A stretch of DNA of 58,803 bases from Kribbia dieselivorans NBRC 106261. GTDB lineage: Bacteria > Actinomycetota > Actinomycetes > Actinomycetales > Dermatophilaceae. Positions 30,062-38,163 of this stretch are shown one piece after another. A program made the position numbers and the translations under genes. The stretch covers positions 1 through 58,803 of the forward strand of contig NZ_BCRE01000007.1 of assembly GCF_001552435.1 (NCBI RefSeq), in the 5' to 3' direction. The stretch's first letter is position 1, and the number at the start of each line of letters is the position of its first letter. Under the pieces are notes generated by a model. The model was given only the letters and a program-made list of their open reading frames with translations. It did not search any database and was not told the origin of the DNA.

Positions 30062-31086
30062 TCGCGCGCATCCCTTTCAGGACGGTCGTCGCGATCCCGT
30101 TTGATGATCAACCCATGCCGTCTTGGGGGACAGCCGCGAAGTTGGTGAGTGCTCCCACTAACGCAATCTACCTCGAGTGGGGTGAAATAATCCGCGGGTC
30201 CATCCTATGTGGAGTCCGCGATTGGGCGGAGCGGCGAAAGCATGGTCGAATAGGTGGGTACGAGATTTGGCGACGAGGTTTCCACATGCTCTCCCACCTT
30301 GAGGTCTTGCGCGATCGTCACACGAACGGCGTCTTCCGTAGCGCGATTTACGAACTCGAGGACGGGAGTGAGAAGACGGCTTCCTCCTATCTCATCGGGA
30401 TGGCGGTGGCTCTGGCCGTTTGTCGGTGGAGCAACGAGGCAGACGCACTCTTGCACTACGACTCAACGCATTCGATCTGGAGTGGAACGAGGCCAGATCT
30501 CGTGGCTGCACACGAGCCGAAAACTCACTTCATTGAGGTGAAGGGTCGATATGAAAAGTTTGAGCAGAAGGATATGGATGCGGCCGTTGCGCAGTTGACT
30601 CGACACCCGCTTTCGTCGAGGACCCGGCGCGCCGCAGCAATCGCCACCCGATTTAGGTCGGGGAGGATGCAGGTGCACAGACAGACGTGGCATACGCGTG
30701 AGGCTCGATCTGTGTCCTTGACCACTGATCGCGTCGTCTCCGCGGACCTTCTCGAAACCTACGAGCCCGTGGCAATGGCGATTCGGGAGGCTGCGTTGGG
30801 CACAGGCTCCTGGATGCTGCAGCGCACCAAGACGTCAGATGGACGGTTCGTGATCGTCACGAACGACCTCATCGGGCTGACGATCGGCCTACAAGAGGGT
30901 CTCCTCGATCGTGTCACCGGCCACCTTTCGCCGGATGGTCTGCACCAGGTTGACTCGCGGTTCGATCTTGATGAACCGCGTGAGGTGGACGCAGAGGAGC
31001 TGCCCGGCAGGTGGTCCTCCAGCGACCTGTTTCTGGCGTGGTCGCCCGACACCACCATTGACGAGATTGGACGTCACGATGACTGA
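30058..31086 (+). CDS. Candidate PD-(D/E)XK nuclease of the defence operon
   Basis: A 342-residue protein not matching a named family I know. The core segment GTRPDL (Asp147) followed by a strand HFIEVKG (Glu160, Lys162) is a textbook PD-(D/E)XK arrangement, and the following DAAVAQL helix fits the fold. This makes it the most likely DNA-cleaving effector of the operon apart from McrC. It starts with GTG overlapping the upstream stop and has a GGAGGAG ribosome site. It overlaps the following gene by 8 bases. The local base composition is clearly lower in GC than the flanking core genes. Confidence 0.72.
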   Translation: MIARIPFRTVVAIPFDDQPMPSWGTAAKLVSAPTNAIYLEWGEIIRGSILCGVRDWAERRKHGRIGGYEIWRRGFHMLSHLEVLRDRHTNGVFRSAIYELEDGSEKTASSYLIGMAVALAVCRWSNEADALLHYDSTHSIWSGTRPDLVAAHEPKTHFIEVKGRYEKFEQKDMDAAVAQLTRHPLSSRTRRAAAIATRFRSGRMQVHRQTWHTREARSVSLTTDRVVSADLLETYEPVAMAIREAALGTGSWMLQRTKTSDGRFVIVTNDLIGLTIGLQEGLLDRVTGHLSPDGLHQVDSRFDLDEPREVDAEELPGRWSSSDLFLAWSPDTTIDEIGRHDD

Positions 31087-31951
31087 CCAGGTGGAGCTGA
31101 TGTTGCCGCTGTACGAAGCGAAGATGATTCACCACTACGACCATCGGTGGGCTACCTACGAACGAGACGGCTCCATACGTGACGTGACACTCGAAGAGAA
31201 GCAGGACCCCGACTTCGTTGTCCTGCCGCGCTACTGGGTCCGCGAGTCTGTCGTGAAGGATCGGCTCAATGGGCGCTGGGATCGAGACTGGCTGCTGGGG
31301 TGGCGTGACATCTGTCGAAGCACCGACGAGCGAACAATGATCGCGAGCATCGTGGGTGCAGGCGCCTCTCCGGAGGGTGGCACTCTTCTAGCGCTCCCAG
31401 AACGATCAGTTGTAGCGCCAACCGTGCTGGCGGTCTGGGACTCTTTCGCGTTTGACTTCGCCGCCCGTCAGAAGGTCGGTGGCACGCACGTCAAGTACTT
31501 CACCGTCCGGCAACTTCCAGTGCCACACCCGGACACATTCTCCAAACCCTGCCCCTGGGAACCGACAGGAAGCAGCGGGTCATGGTTGACACGCCGAGTC
31601 GTGTTCTTGCTTGCGGATTCGGACGATATGACGCCTCTTACCGATGAGTTCGGGGCCCGGATCGGATCTGGCGGGTGGGGAGTCCACCGCCATTTGATCC
31701 GTGCTGAGATTGACGCTGCAATCTTCCACCTCTTCGGCATCGCGAGAGACGACGTGGACTACATCATGGACACCTTCCCCATCGTGAAGCGCAAGGACGA
31801 AGCGGCCTACGGGGAGTACCGGACCAAGCGACTGATCTTGGACGTGTACGACCAGATGGCCGAGGCGATCGCGTCGGGAACAACGTACGCGTCACCCTTC
31901 GACGCTCCGATCGATGGGAAGCAGGGAGTTGGGCTCGTCGTGACTGACTGA
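31079..31951 (+). CDS. Free-standing methyltransferase specificity module
   Basis: A 290-residue protein that lacks every methyltransferase catalytic motif but aligns along its whole length with the last 240 residues of the neighbouring methyltransferase. It shares [18 protein letters not shown]...PRYWV, the F-x-x-RQK-GGT strand, FHLFG, DYIM-x-TFPIVKR and YGEYRTKRL. The middle differs, as expected if it recognises another sequence. It overlaps the preceding gene by 8 bases and so is made as part of the operon. It could act as an alternative specificity subunit, a decoy, or a donor for recombination. Loss of a full-length second methyltransferase is another reading, but the proper start and tight coupling argue for a working gene. 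Confidence 0.8.
   Translation: MTDQVELMLPLYEAKMIHHYDHRWATYERDGSIRDVTLEEKQDPDFVVLPRYWVRESVVKDRLNGRWDRDWLLGWRDICRSTDERTMIASIVGAGASPEGGTLLALPERSVVAPTVLAVWDSFAFDFAARQKVGGTHVKYFTVRQLPVPHPDTFSKPCPWEPTGSSGSWLTRRVVFLLADSDDMTPLTDEFGARIGSGGWGVHRHLIRAEIDAAIFHLFGIARDDVDYIMDTFPIVKRKDEAAYGEYRTKRLILDVYDQMAEAIASGTTYASPFDAPIDGKQGVGLVVTD
31100..31951 (+). repeat. Specificity module, copy B
   Basis: This is the second copy of the module found at 28660-29379. The ATG at 31100 corresponds exactly to the ATG at 28660 of copy A. Both ends are conserved and the centre is divergent. Confidence 0.8.
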
Positions 31952-32001
31952 CGTTGTCCGTGGCAACTGAGAGGCTGGGCGCAGACGTGGGAGGAGATCT
32001 G

Positions 32002-34563
32002 ATGGCCGAGGGCACCGAAGTTGGGGTCGACCCAACTCCGCCTGAACTGCGAGCGTTGGGACAGGAGTACGTGCGCGCGATGCGCGATAGTGACTCGGTG
32101 TTCACACCTGGCCGGGCGATCTGGGCACCGGCGAACGCCCTTGAGTTGCAGGCGGCGTTCCATGACCAGCCCGATCATGGAGGACGCACGTTCGCGGCGA
32201 AGCTTGAGGGTCAACTCGCGGGAACCTCCGATGGGGAGCTCCAACTCTTCGCGGAACTGTGGTTCGCCAGTCTCGCACCGTTGACCGACTACACCCCCAG
32301 TACGAAGCGATCCCTCATCCAGGGGGTCCTGAACAAGATGGCGACCCCGGTCGACCTGCCACCGGTCGTCCTTGAGGCACTGCCCAAGAGTGCCGTCAAG
32401 GGTGGGCTGGCCTTCAAGGCGAGACGCCCGATTCAGTTGACGTTGCTGATTCGGCTGGCGGTTGCCATCACGTCGATGGGTCGCGAGGAGCGTCGCGAAG
32501 CGCTGTCCGAACCCCGGCGATGGCGGTCCGTGCTCGACTCCGTCCTGGACCCCAAGGAGCCAGCACAGCGGCGGGCGTTGTCTTGGCTGCTGTTTCCGGA
32601 CTACTTTGTGCCCGTCGTCAGCACCCAGCACCGGACCGCGATCCGCGGGGCCTTCACCGACCTACTCGACGGATCCGAGGTGGACGAGGACGACGAACTG
32701 TTCCGGGTACGGGACGAGCTGAACCGGCGAGGTGCCGGATCGAGCTTCTACGAGGAGCCGATCATCGATAGGTGGGACCCGGAGCGCCGGATCTCGGGAG
32801 TTCCGATCTCTGCCGATCAGCTGTCGGCACGTACGGAGTACAAGACCCGAGGCTATGTGGTGGCTAGTGCCGCCATCGACCTGATCCCTGAGGGGCGGTG
32901 GTCCACATTCAGCGACATCGCGGAACTCGCCGGACTCATCCCCGGTCAGGTCGGAGGGTACGTCAGCAACGTCGAACACACCGCGGGTCACCGGGTCATC
33001 AAGGTCGGCGGAACAACCTATGGCAACGATGGCCAGCTTGCCCTCGAGGCGGAGGGCGTCGAGTTCAGTGAGCGCGGGGTTGCGGATCCGACGAAGCGGA
33101 TCAGCAAGGAGGACCTGCGCGAGCAGCTTGGCGCGGCAGGACTGCTTCCCACGGTGGGTCGCCGGGCGTGGTTGGTGCGCGGCAGCAGCGTGAACGGCAA
33201 GGACCTCGTCCCCCTATGGCGGCAGGAGGGCTGGATCTCCTTGGCGGCATCCAATCTGCGCGAGGTCTCGGCGGGTCTGACCCGTGACGAGCTCAAGCCG
33301 ATTGTGGACGAGGACTACGCCCACGCCTCCTACTCAGTGAAGGGGGAGAAGCTCGACGAGTTTCACTTCTTCCTGACCAGGATGGAGCCAGGGCACCTGA
33401 TCACCACAGTCGACCAAGGCCGGCTGTATGTGGGCACGCTGGTGGGGGAAGCTCGCTATCAGAGGTCAATGGAGGGCGACTCCAACTTGGTGCGTGATGT
33501 CGAGTGGGCGGGCGATGAGGGCATCGACTACGCCGACCTACCCGCCGAACTTGCCGCCAAACTTAAGGTGCAGCGTGACGTCGTCGACCTGACCCAGCTC
33601 TACGACACCCTCGAAGGCTTGCTCGAGACCGAGACGGAGAACGTCCCTCCGCCGGCTGTCGAGAAGGTCGAACTCAAACCTGCCACGGCTGAGCTCGCCT
33701 TGGCCCTGCACGTCCCCCAAGCATGGTTGCAGGAGTGTATCGACCTGCTCAATGACCGGCCGCAGCTCGTCTTCTACGGTCCGCCCGGGACGGGGAAGAC
33801 GTACCTCGCGCAGGAGATCGCCAAGCATGTCGCGGGGGAGAACTATCGCCTCGTCCAGTTCCACCCCGCGTACTCATACGAGGACTTCTTCGAGGGCTAC
33901 CGGCCGGAAGAAGGCGGGGGATTCGCTCTCAAGCCCGGACCCTTGCGCAAGATCGTCGATTCCGCTCGTGAACATCCCCGGGATGCACACGTTCTGATCA
34001 TCGACGAAATCAATCGTGGAAACCTTGCCAAGGTCTTCGGGGAGCTCTACTTCTTGCTTGAATACCGCAAGGAAAATGTCGAACTCCTCTACGGCGCACG
34101 GGACTTCAACCTCCCGGAGAACGTCTTCATCATCGGCACGATGAACACCGCCGACCGTTCCATCGCACTTGTCGACGCTGCGATGCGCCGACGGTTCGCC
34201 TTCCTTCCACTCCACCCTTCTGAGGAACCAACGAATGGGATCCTCCGCTCATGGCTCGCCCAAGAGGGCTACCCTGCGCGGGTCGCAGACCTGCACGACG
34301 AGCTCAACCGCCGCATCGACGACGCCGACTTCAAGATCGGCCCGTCGTACTTCATGCGTCCCGCTGTCCATCGCGACGGTGGACTGGAGCGCACGTGGCG
34401 CACGTCGATCCTGCCCCTACTTGAGGAGCACCACTTCGGAGAACTCACTGGCCAACAGGTTCGGGCGCGCTACGGATTGGATGCGGTGGTTGCCGCCGTC
34501 GACCGGCGGAAGGCTGACCTCGCGGAGGACGTGGATGCGTCGGCTAATCCTCACCGAGGGTGA
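32002..34563 (+). CDS. mcrB: McrB-type AAA+ GTPase with modified-base reader domains
   Basis: Motor subunit of a McrBC-type (type IV) restriction system, 853 residues. The McrB AAA+ module holds Walker A GPPGTGKT (about 593-600), the Walker B segment IIDEINRG, and the MNTADRS signature near 714. The N-terminal region is elaborate. Residues 286-362 (IPEGRWSTFSDIAELAG, GHRVIKVGG, LEAEGVEF) resemble the DNA-binding domain of O6-alkylguanine transferases, with the reactive Cys replaced by Gly329 as in alkyltransferase-like proteins. Residues about 449-520 (FFLTRMEPGHLI, LYVGTLVGEARY, VEW) resemble an EVE/PUA-like base-reading domain. The ATG at 32002 follows GGGAGG; an upstream TTG (31954) is less likely. 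Confidence 0.88.
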   Translation: MAEGTEVGVDPTPPELRALGQEYVRAMRDSDSVFTPGRAIWAPANALELQAAFHDQPDHGGRTFAAKLEGQLAGTSDGELQLFAELWFASLAPLTDYTPSTKRSLIQGVLNKMATPVDLPPVVLEALPKSAVKGGLAFKARRPIQLTLLIRLAVAITSMGREERREALSEPRRWRSVLDSVLDPKEPAQRRALSWLLFPDYFVPVVSTQHRTAIRGAFTDLLDGSEVDEDDELFRVRDELNRRGAGSSFYEEPIIDRWDPERRISGVPISADQLSARTEYKTRGYVVASAAIDLIPEGRWSTFSDIAELAGLIPGQVGGYVSNVEHTAGHRVIKVGGTTYGNDGQLALEAEGVEFSERGVADPTKRISKEDLREQLGAAGLLPTVGRRAWLVRGSSVNGKDLVPLWRQEGWISLAASNLREVSAGLTRDELKPIVDEDYAHASYSVKGEKLDEFHFFLTRMEPGHLITTVDQGRLYVGTLVGEARYQRSMEGDSNLVRDVEWAGDEGIDYADLPAELAAKLKVQRDVVDLTQLYDTLEGLLETETENVPPPAVEKVELKPATAELALALHVPQAWLQECIDLLNDRPQLVFYGPPGTGKTYLAQEIAKHVAGENYRLVQFHPAYSYEDFFEGYRPEEGGGFALKPGPLRKIVDSAREHPRDAHVLIIDEINRGNLAKVFGELYFLLEYRKENVELLYGARDFNLPENVFIIGTMNTADRSIALVDAAMRRRFAFLPLHPSEEPTNGILRSWLAQEGYPARVADLHDELNRRIDDADFKIGPSYFMRPAVHRDGGLERTWRTSILPLLEEHHFGELTGQQVRARYGLDAVVAAVDRRKADLAEDVDASANPHRG

Positions 34564-35752
34564 CCCTGCCACCGCAATTCCCCTGTCGCAAGGGGAAGCG
34601 GAGGCACTGAGCGCGGCTGAACTTGCCGTGGTCAGCCGCGAAGCCGGATCACCGGAGTGGTGGGTCTCCGCGGGTACCAAGGTGGGGGTGGCACGTGTCG
34701 GCTCGTTGCACGTCACCATCCGGCCCAAAGTGACGATGGATCGGATGGTGTTCCTGATGGGCTATGCACGTAAGCCCACCTTCTGGCGCAACCACGCCGT
34801 GCTCCTCGACGTGGAACCGGACCTTCCCGAGGCGCTGGCGCATGCCTTCACCCGACTTGTCTACGGGGCCATCGAGCAGGGACTCCTTCAGGGGTACAAG
34901 ACGGTGGATGACAGTCTGCCTGTGCTCAGGGGACGCATCCGGGTCGTCGACCAGGTCTCACGCCGCTTCGGGGTCGGTTTGCCGCTTGAAGTGATCTACG
35001 ACGACTTCACCATCGACATCGCCGAGAACCAGATCCTGCTGGCAGCGGCCGTCCGCCTGCTGCGGATGCCGGGCTTGTCCGCGGAGGCACGACAGAAGCT
35101 GCAGCGACTCAGACAGCAGCTCGTTGGGGTCTCCGAGCTCCGACGCGGAAGCGCTGTTCCGGTGTGGCAACCAACGCGCCTGAACGCGCGCTATCACGCA
35201 CCACTCCACCTCGCCGAGCTGATCCTTGCAGGGGACTCGTTCGAACAACGTGTCGGCGATCTCGAGGTGAGCGGCTTCGTCTTCGACATGTGGAGGATCT
35301 ACGAGGACTTCGTCACTGTGGCGCTCAGGGAGTCACTCGCACCCTTCGGCGGCGCTGCCTCCCTGCAGCACCGGATGCACCTGGACGAAGCGGAGGCGGT
35401 CCCGATGAGGCCGGACTTCTTCTGGACCAGCCTCGACGGGCATCAGGTCGTCGTCGATGCAAAGTACAAGGCTGAGAAGCCCGCAGGTTTTCCCCAGGCT
35501 GATCTCTACCAAATGCTGGCCTACTGCACCGTGCTCGGCCTCGACGAGGGTCATCTGGTCTATGCGAAGGGGAACGATATCCCGGCGTTGCACCAAGTGG
35601 TCGGCTCGGGTGTGACGATCATCTGCCACACCCTCAACCTCGATGCCTCACCCGCGTCACTCCTCCGCGAAGTGGATACACTCGCAGCGGACCTGGCGGT
35701 CGTCCAATTCGGTTCGCGACGTAGACAAGATCCTTCCTTGAGCCGGCCCTGA
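34535..35752 (+). CDS. mcrC: McrC-type nuclease subunit
   Basis: Endonuclease partner of McrB, 405 residues, starting inside the end of mcrB with a 29-base overlap and its own GGAGG site. The N-terminal McrB-binding beta domain is followed by the PD-(D/E)XK core: MRPDFFW, then the strand VVVDAKYK with the catalytic D-x-K, then the helix QADLYQMLAYC. The family cuts DNA after GTP-driven translocation by McrB on modified DNA. It is the last gene of the defence operon and converges with the HTH gene at 35756. Confidence 0.9.
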   Translation: MRRLILTEGDPATAIPLSQGEAEALSAAELAVVSREAGSPEWWVSAGTKVGVARVGSLHVTIRPKVTMDRMVFLMGYARKPTFWRNHAVLLDVEPDLPEALAHAFTRLVYGAIEQGLLQGYKTVDDSLPVLRGRIRVVDQVSRRFGVGLPLEVIYDDFTIDIAENQILLAAAVRLLRMPGLSAEARQKLQRLRQQLVGVSELRRGSAVPVWQPTRLNARYHAPLHLAELILAGDSFEQRVGDLEVSGFVFDMWRIYEDFVTVALRESLAPFGGAASLQHRMHLDEAEAVPMRPDFFWTSLDGHQVVVDAKYKAEKPAGFPQADLYQMLAYCTVLGLDEGHLVYAKGNDIPALHQVVGSGVTIICHTLNLDASPASLLREVDTLAADLAVVQFGSRRRQDPSLSRP

Positions 35753-35755
35753 CGC

Positions 35756-36049
35756 TCACGCGACGGGGTGGAGCTCCAGCTTGAGCCCGAGTGCGCGTGT
35801 CACTCTGTAGATGGTCGCGAAGTTCGGATTGCCCTCGTTCGACAACGCCTTGTGGAGGCCCTCGCTGCTCATCCCCACCTTGCGGGCAAGTTCACTGAAG
35901 TGCTGGGAACGGGCCATGACGCCGATCGCGTACGTGATGAATGCAGGGTCGTCGCCCGCCTCCTCGAGGGCAGCCTGGAGGTAATGGGCGATGTCCTCCA
36001 GCGAGGTGAGGTAGTCCGCCGAGTCGTACGGTGCGAACGCTTCAGTCAT
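35756..36049 (-). CDS. HigA-like antitoxin / HTH protein
   Basis: A 97-residue protein of the addiction-module antidote (HigA-like) group. A helical start (YDSADYLTSLEDIAHYLQAALEE) is followed by the Xre-type HTH FSELARKVGMSSEGLHKALS and the closing NFATIYRVTRALGLKLEL. The usual HigB/RelE-type partner would lie upstream in the same operon, but only a 34-codon nucleotidyltransferase stub is found there, whose stop overlaps this start (ATGA). It may therefore be an orphan antitoxin left at the edge of the island. Confidence 0.82.
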   Translation of the reverse strand: MTEAFAPYDSADYLTSLEDIAHYLQAALEEAGDDPAFITYAIGVMARSQHFSELARKVGMSSEGLHKALSNEGNPNFATIYRVTRALGLKLELHPVA

Positions 36050-36150
36050 GGTCGTCCACTGGCCGCGGATCCGAACACCTGCAAGGACGCGACTCCGTAG
36101 CGCTCGCACACATCGCGCAAGCGCTCCGGGTCGACATCCACGGGCAGCAC
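36046..36150 (-). pseudogene. Truncated MNT-type nucleotidyltransferase
   Basis: A 34-codon frame from a GTG start reads VLPVDVDPERLRDVCERYGV then LQVFGSAASG and stops. RLRDVCERYGV...VFGSAARG is the start of minimal nucleotidyltransferase domains, where the GS motif is followed by the D-x-D metal site. Here the gene ends right after the GS motif, so the catalytic aspartates are lost. The stop overlaps the start of the HTH gene. Confidence 0.6.
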
Positions 36151-36177
36151 ACGGCAAGCGTAGACGCGGCGCGCTCC

Positions 36178-36675
36178 TCAGGAGTAGCGCTCGACGGTGC
36201 GGGGGTCGGCGGCGGCGACGGCGGCCGGGTAGTCGAAGCGGCCCGGTGCCCATCCGGTGGAGGTGGGGGACCAGAAGAAGAACGTCACCTTGCGCTCCTC
36301 GAAGCGCCAGCGGCCGTCGGCGCAGCGCCGCATCCGGTCGGTGTACCGCCCGGCGGCGATGTGGGGCTCGTCGTTGACGACGCAGGGCTGGTCCAGCCAC
36401 GTCTCGCCGGTCGCGACGTCCCCGTCCAGGTCGATGGTCTCGTTGCTGCTGAAGTGCCACCAAGCGGCCAGGGGCCCGTCCTGCAGCTCGGAGAAGAACG
36501 CCCGCAGATCGGCTCGTCCGGTCGCCGTCGACAGACCGACGAACGATCCGTCCTCCGTGAAGAGCTCGACCAGCTCATCCCAGCGACCATCGTCGAGGAA
36601 CTGGCAGTAGCGCGCGCGGAGCTGCTGGATCTCGTGCAGGTCTTCGAGCCGCTTGATCCGTGCTTCGAGGTCCAT
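36178..36675 (-). CDS. SnoaL-like (NTF2-fold) protein
   Basis: A 165-residue cone-shaped NTF2-fold protein of the SnoaL-like group: an N-terminal helix LEARIKRLEDLHEIQQLRARY, then the alternating strands and DGRWDELVELFTEDGSFVG segment. Members act as isomerases, cyclases or hydratases on aromatic or polyketide rings, or have no known activity. The ATG overlaps the stop of the CoA-transferase B gene (TGATG), so it is the last gene of the pca operon, which suggests a role in aromatic breakdown. The function is not known. Confidence 0.82.
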   Translation of the reverse strand: MDLEARIKRLEDLHEIQQLRARYCQFLDDGRWDELVELFTEDGSFVGLSTATGRADLRAFFSELQDGPLAAWWHFSSNETIDLDGDVATGETWLDQPCVVNDEPHIAAGRYTDRMRRCADGRWRFEERKVTFFFWSPTSTGWAPGRFDYPAAVAAADPRTVERYS

Positions 36676-37328
36676 CACGCCACCTCCCGGGCGTCGGTGA
36701 GCCCAAAAACGGGGGCGTCCGTCGCCGCCGCGAACTCCTCGGCGGTGACGTCGGGCGCGAGTTCGACGAGGCTGAACCCCTCATCGGTGACGGCGAGGAC
36801 GCCGAGGTTGGTGATCACCAGGTCCACGACGCGCTGCCCGGTCAACGGCAGCGTGCACTCGCTGAGGACCTTCGACGCGCCCTCGCGGGTGGTGTGCTCC
36901 ATGAGGACGATCACCTTCCGCGCTCCGTTGACGAGATCCATGGCCCCGCCGATGCCCTTGACCATGGCGCCGGGCACCATCCAGTTGGCCAGATCGCCGG
37001 CAGAGGAGACCTGCATCCCACCCAGGACGGCAACGTCGATGTGGCCACCACGGATCATGGCGAAGCTCTGCGACGAGGCGAAGAACGACGCTCCGGCAAT
37101 CACGGTGACGGTCTGCTTGCCCGCGTTGATGAGATCGGGGTCCTCATCGCCGTCGTAGGGGAAGGTCCCCACGCCGAGGATGCCGTTCTCCGCGTGCAGC
37201 ATCACGGTCGATCCCTCGGGGAGGTGGTCGGGGATCCTCGTCGGCAGGCCAATGCCGAGGTTCACGTACTCGCCGTCGCGCAACTCGGCGGCGGCGCGGG
37301 CCGCCATCTCGTCTCTGGTCCAGGCCAT
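36675..37328 (-). CDS. pcaJ: 3-oxoadipate (3-oxoacid) CoA-transferase subunit B
   Basis: Beta subunit of a class I CoA-transferase that moves CoA from succinyl-CoA to 3-oxoadipate; 217 residues. The catalytic glutamate lies in [11 protein letters not shown], and the [11 protein letters not shown] and [14 protein letters not shown]-type segments are typical. It lies 1 base after the gene for subunit A. The subunit pair could also act on acetoacetate (ScoAB), but the neighbouring pcaD and catC favour 3-oxoadipate. Confidence 0.9.
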   Translation of the reverse strand: MAWTRDEMAARAAAELRDGEYVNLGIGLPTRIPDHLPEGSTVMLHAENGILGVGTFPYDGDEDPDLINAGKQTVTVIAGASFFASSQSFAMIRGGHIDVAVLGGMQVSSAGDLANWMVPGAMVKGIGGAMDLVNGARKVIVLMEHTTREGASKVLSECTLPLTGQRVVDLVITNLGVLAVTDEGFSLVELAPDVTAEEFAAATDAPVFGLTDAREVA

Positions 37329-37329
37329 G

Positions 37330-38163
37330 TCACTCGTTCCCTTCCGCCACGGCAGCCACGGGTCGAGGCCCGCGGGTGGTGCGCTTCTCGATGTCCTTCT
37401 CATGAGCCTGGGCCGGCGTCAACGCCACGACGCGCTTGACGAACACGCCCGGCAGGTGGACCTCATCGGGCCCGATCTCGCCGACCTCGACCAACTCCTC
37501 GGCCTCGACGATCGTCACCCGCCCGGCCATCGCGGCGTCGGGATTGAAGTTACGGGCCGACGCGTGGAACACGCAGTTGCCCGCGCGGTCGACCTTCGCG
37601 GCCCGGATCAGCGCGTAATCGGTGACGATCGACTCCTCGAGCACCATCGGCGTGCCGTGGAAGGTACGGACCTCCTTGGCCGGCGACGCCGCCGCGATCG
37701 AGCCGTCGGGCGCGTAACGCCACGGCAAACCGCCCTCCGCAACGGGCGTGCCCACCCCGGTCGGGGTGAAGAACGCGCCCAGCCCGGCACCCCCGGCACG
37801 CATGCGCTCGGCGAGCGTGCCCTGCGGGGTGAGTTCGACGGTCAACTCGCCGGCGAGGAACTGACGGGCGAACTCCTTGTTCTCACCGATGTAGGAGGCG
37901 ATGACCCGGCTGATGCGCCCCTGTTCGAGGAGCAGACCCAGGCCCGCGCCGTCGACGCCGCAGTTGTTCGAGACGATGGTGAGGTCGCGGGCGCCCTGCA
38001 CGAGCACGGCTCCGATAAGGACCCACGGGATGCCCGCGAGGCCGAAGCCGCCGACGGCGAGGCTCGCGCCATCCGGGATGTCGGCGACCGCCTCGGCGGC
38101 CGATGCGACGACCTTGTTCAACCCGCGCGACGGAGCGTCGTTCGCTGACACCGCGGTGCTCAC
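37330..38163 (-). CDS. pcaI: 3-oxoadipate (3-oxoacid) CoA-transferase subunit A
   Basis: Alpha subunit of the same CoA-transferase, 277 residues. The glycine-rich [14 protein letters not shown] segment binds CoA, and [30 protein letters not shown] and the late [10 protein letters not shown] segment match the family. It overlaps the end of pcaD by 4 bases. Gene order on the minus strand is pcaD-pcaI-pcaJ-SnoaL, one operon. Confidence 0.9.
   Translation of the reverse strand: MSTAVSANDAPSRGLNKVVASAAEAVADIPDGASLAVGGFGLAGIPWVLIGAVLVQGARDLTIVSNNCGVDGAGLGLLLEQGRISRVIASYIGENKEFARQFLAGELTVELTPQGTLAERMRAGGAGLGAFFTPTGVGTPVAEGGLPWRYAPDGSIAAASPAKEVRTFHGTPMVLEESIVTDYALIRAAKVDRAGNCVFHASARNFNPDAAMAGRVTIVEAEELVEVGEIGPDEVHLPGVFVKRVVALTPAQAHEKDIEKRTTRGPRPVAAVAEGNE

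Noticed and set aside
31079-31951. Standalone module as a plain pseudogene of a second methyltransferase
   Set aside because: It has its own ATG at an 8-base operon overlap, an uninterrupted frame and conserved ends, so a working gene is more likely than a leftover.
15825-36200. tRNA-Asn attachment repeat for the defence island
   Set aside because: I searched by eye for a second copy of the tRNA-Asn 3' end around 35.7-36.2 kb and found none, and there is no integrase. The island's position next to the tRNA is suggestive only.
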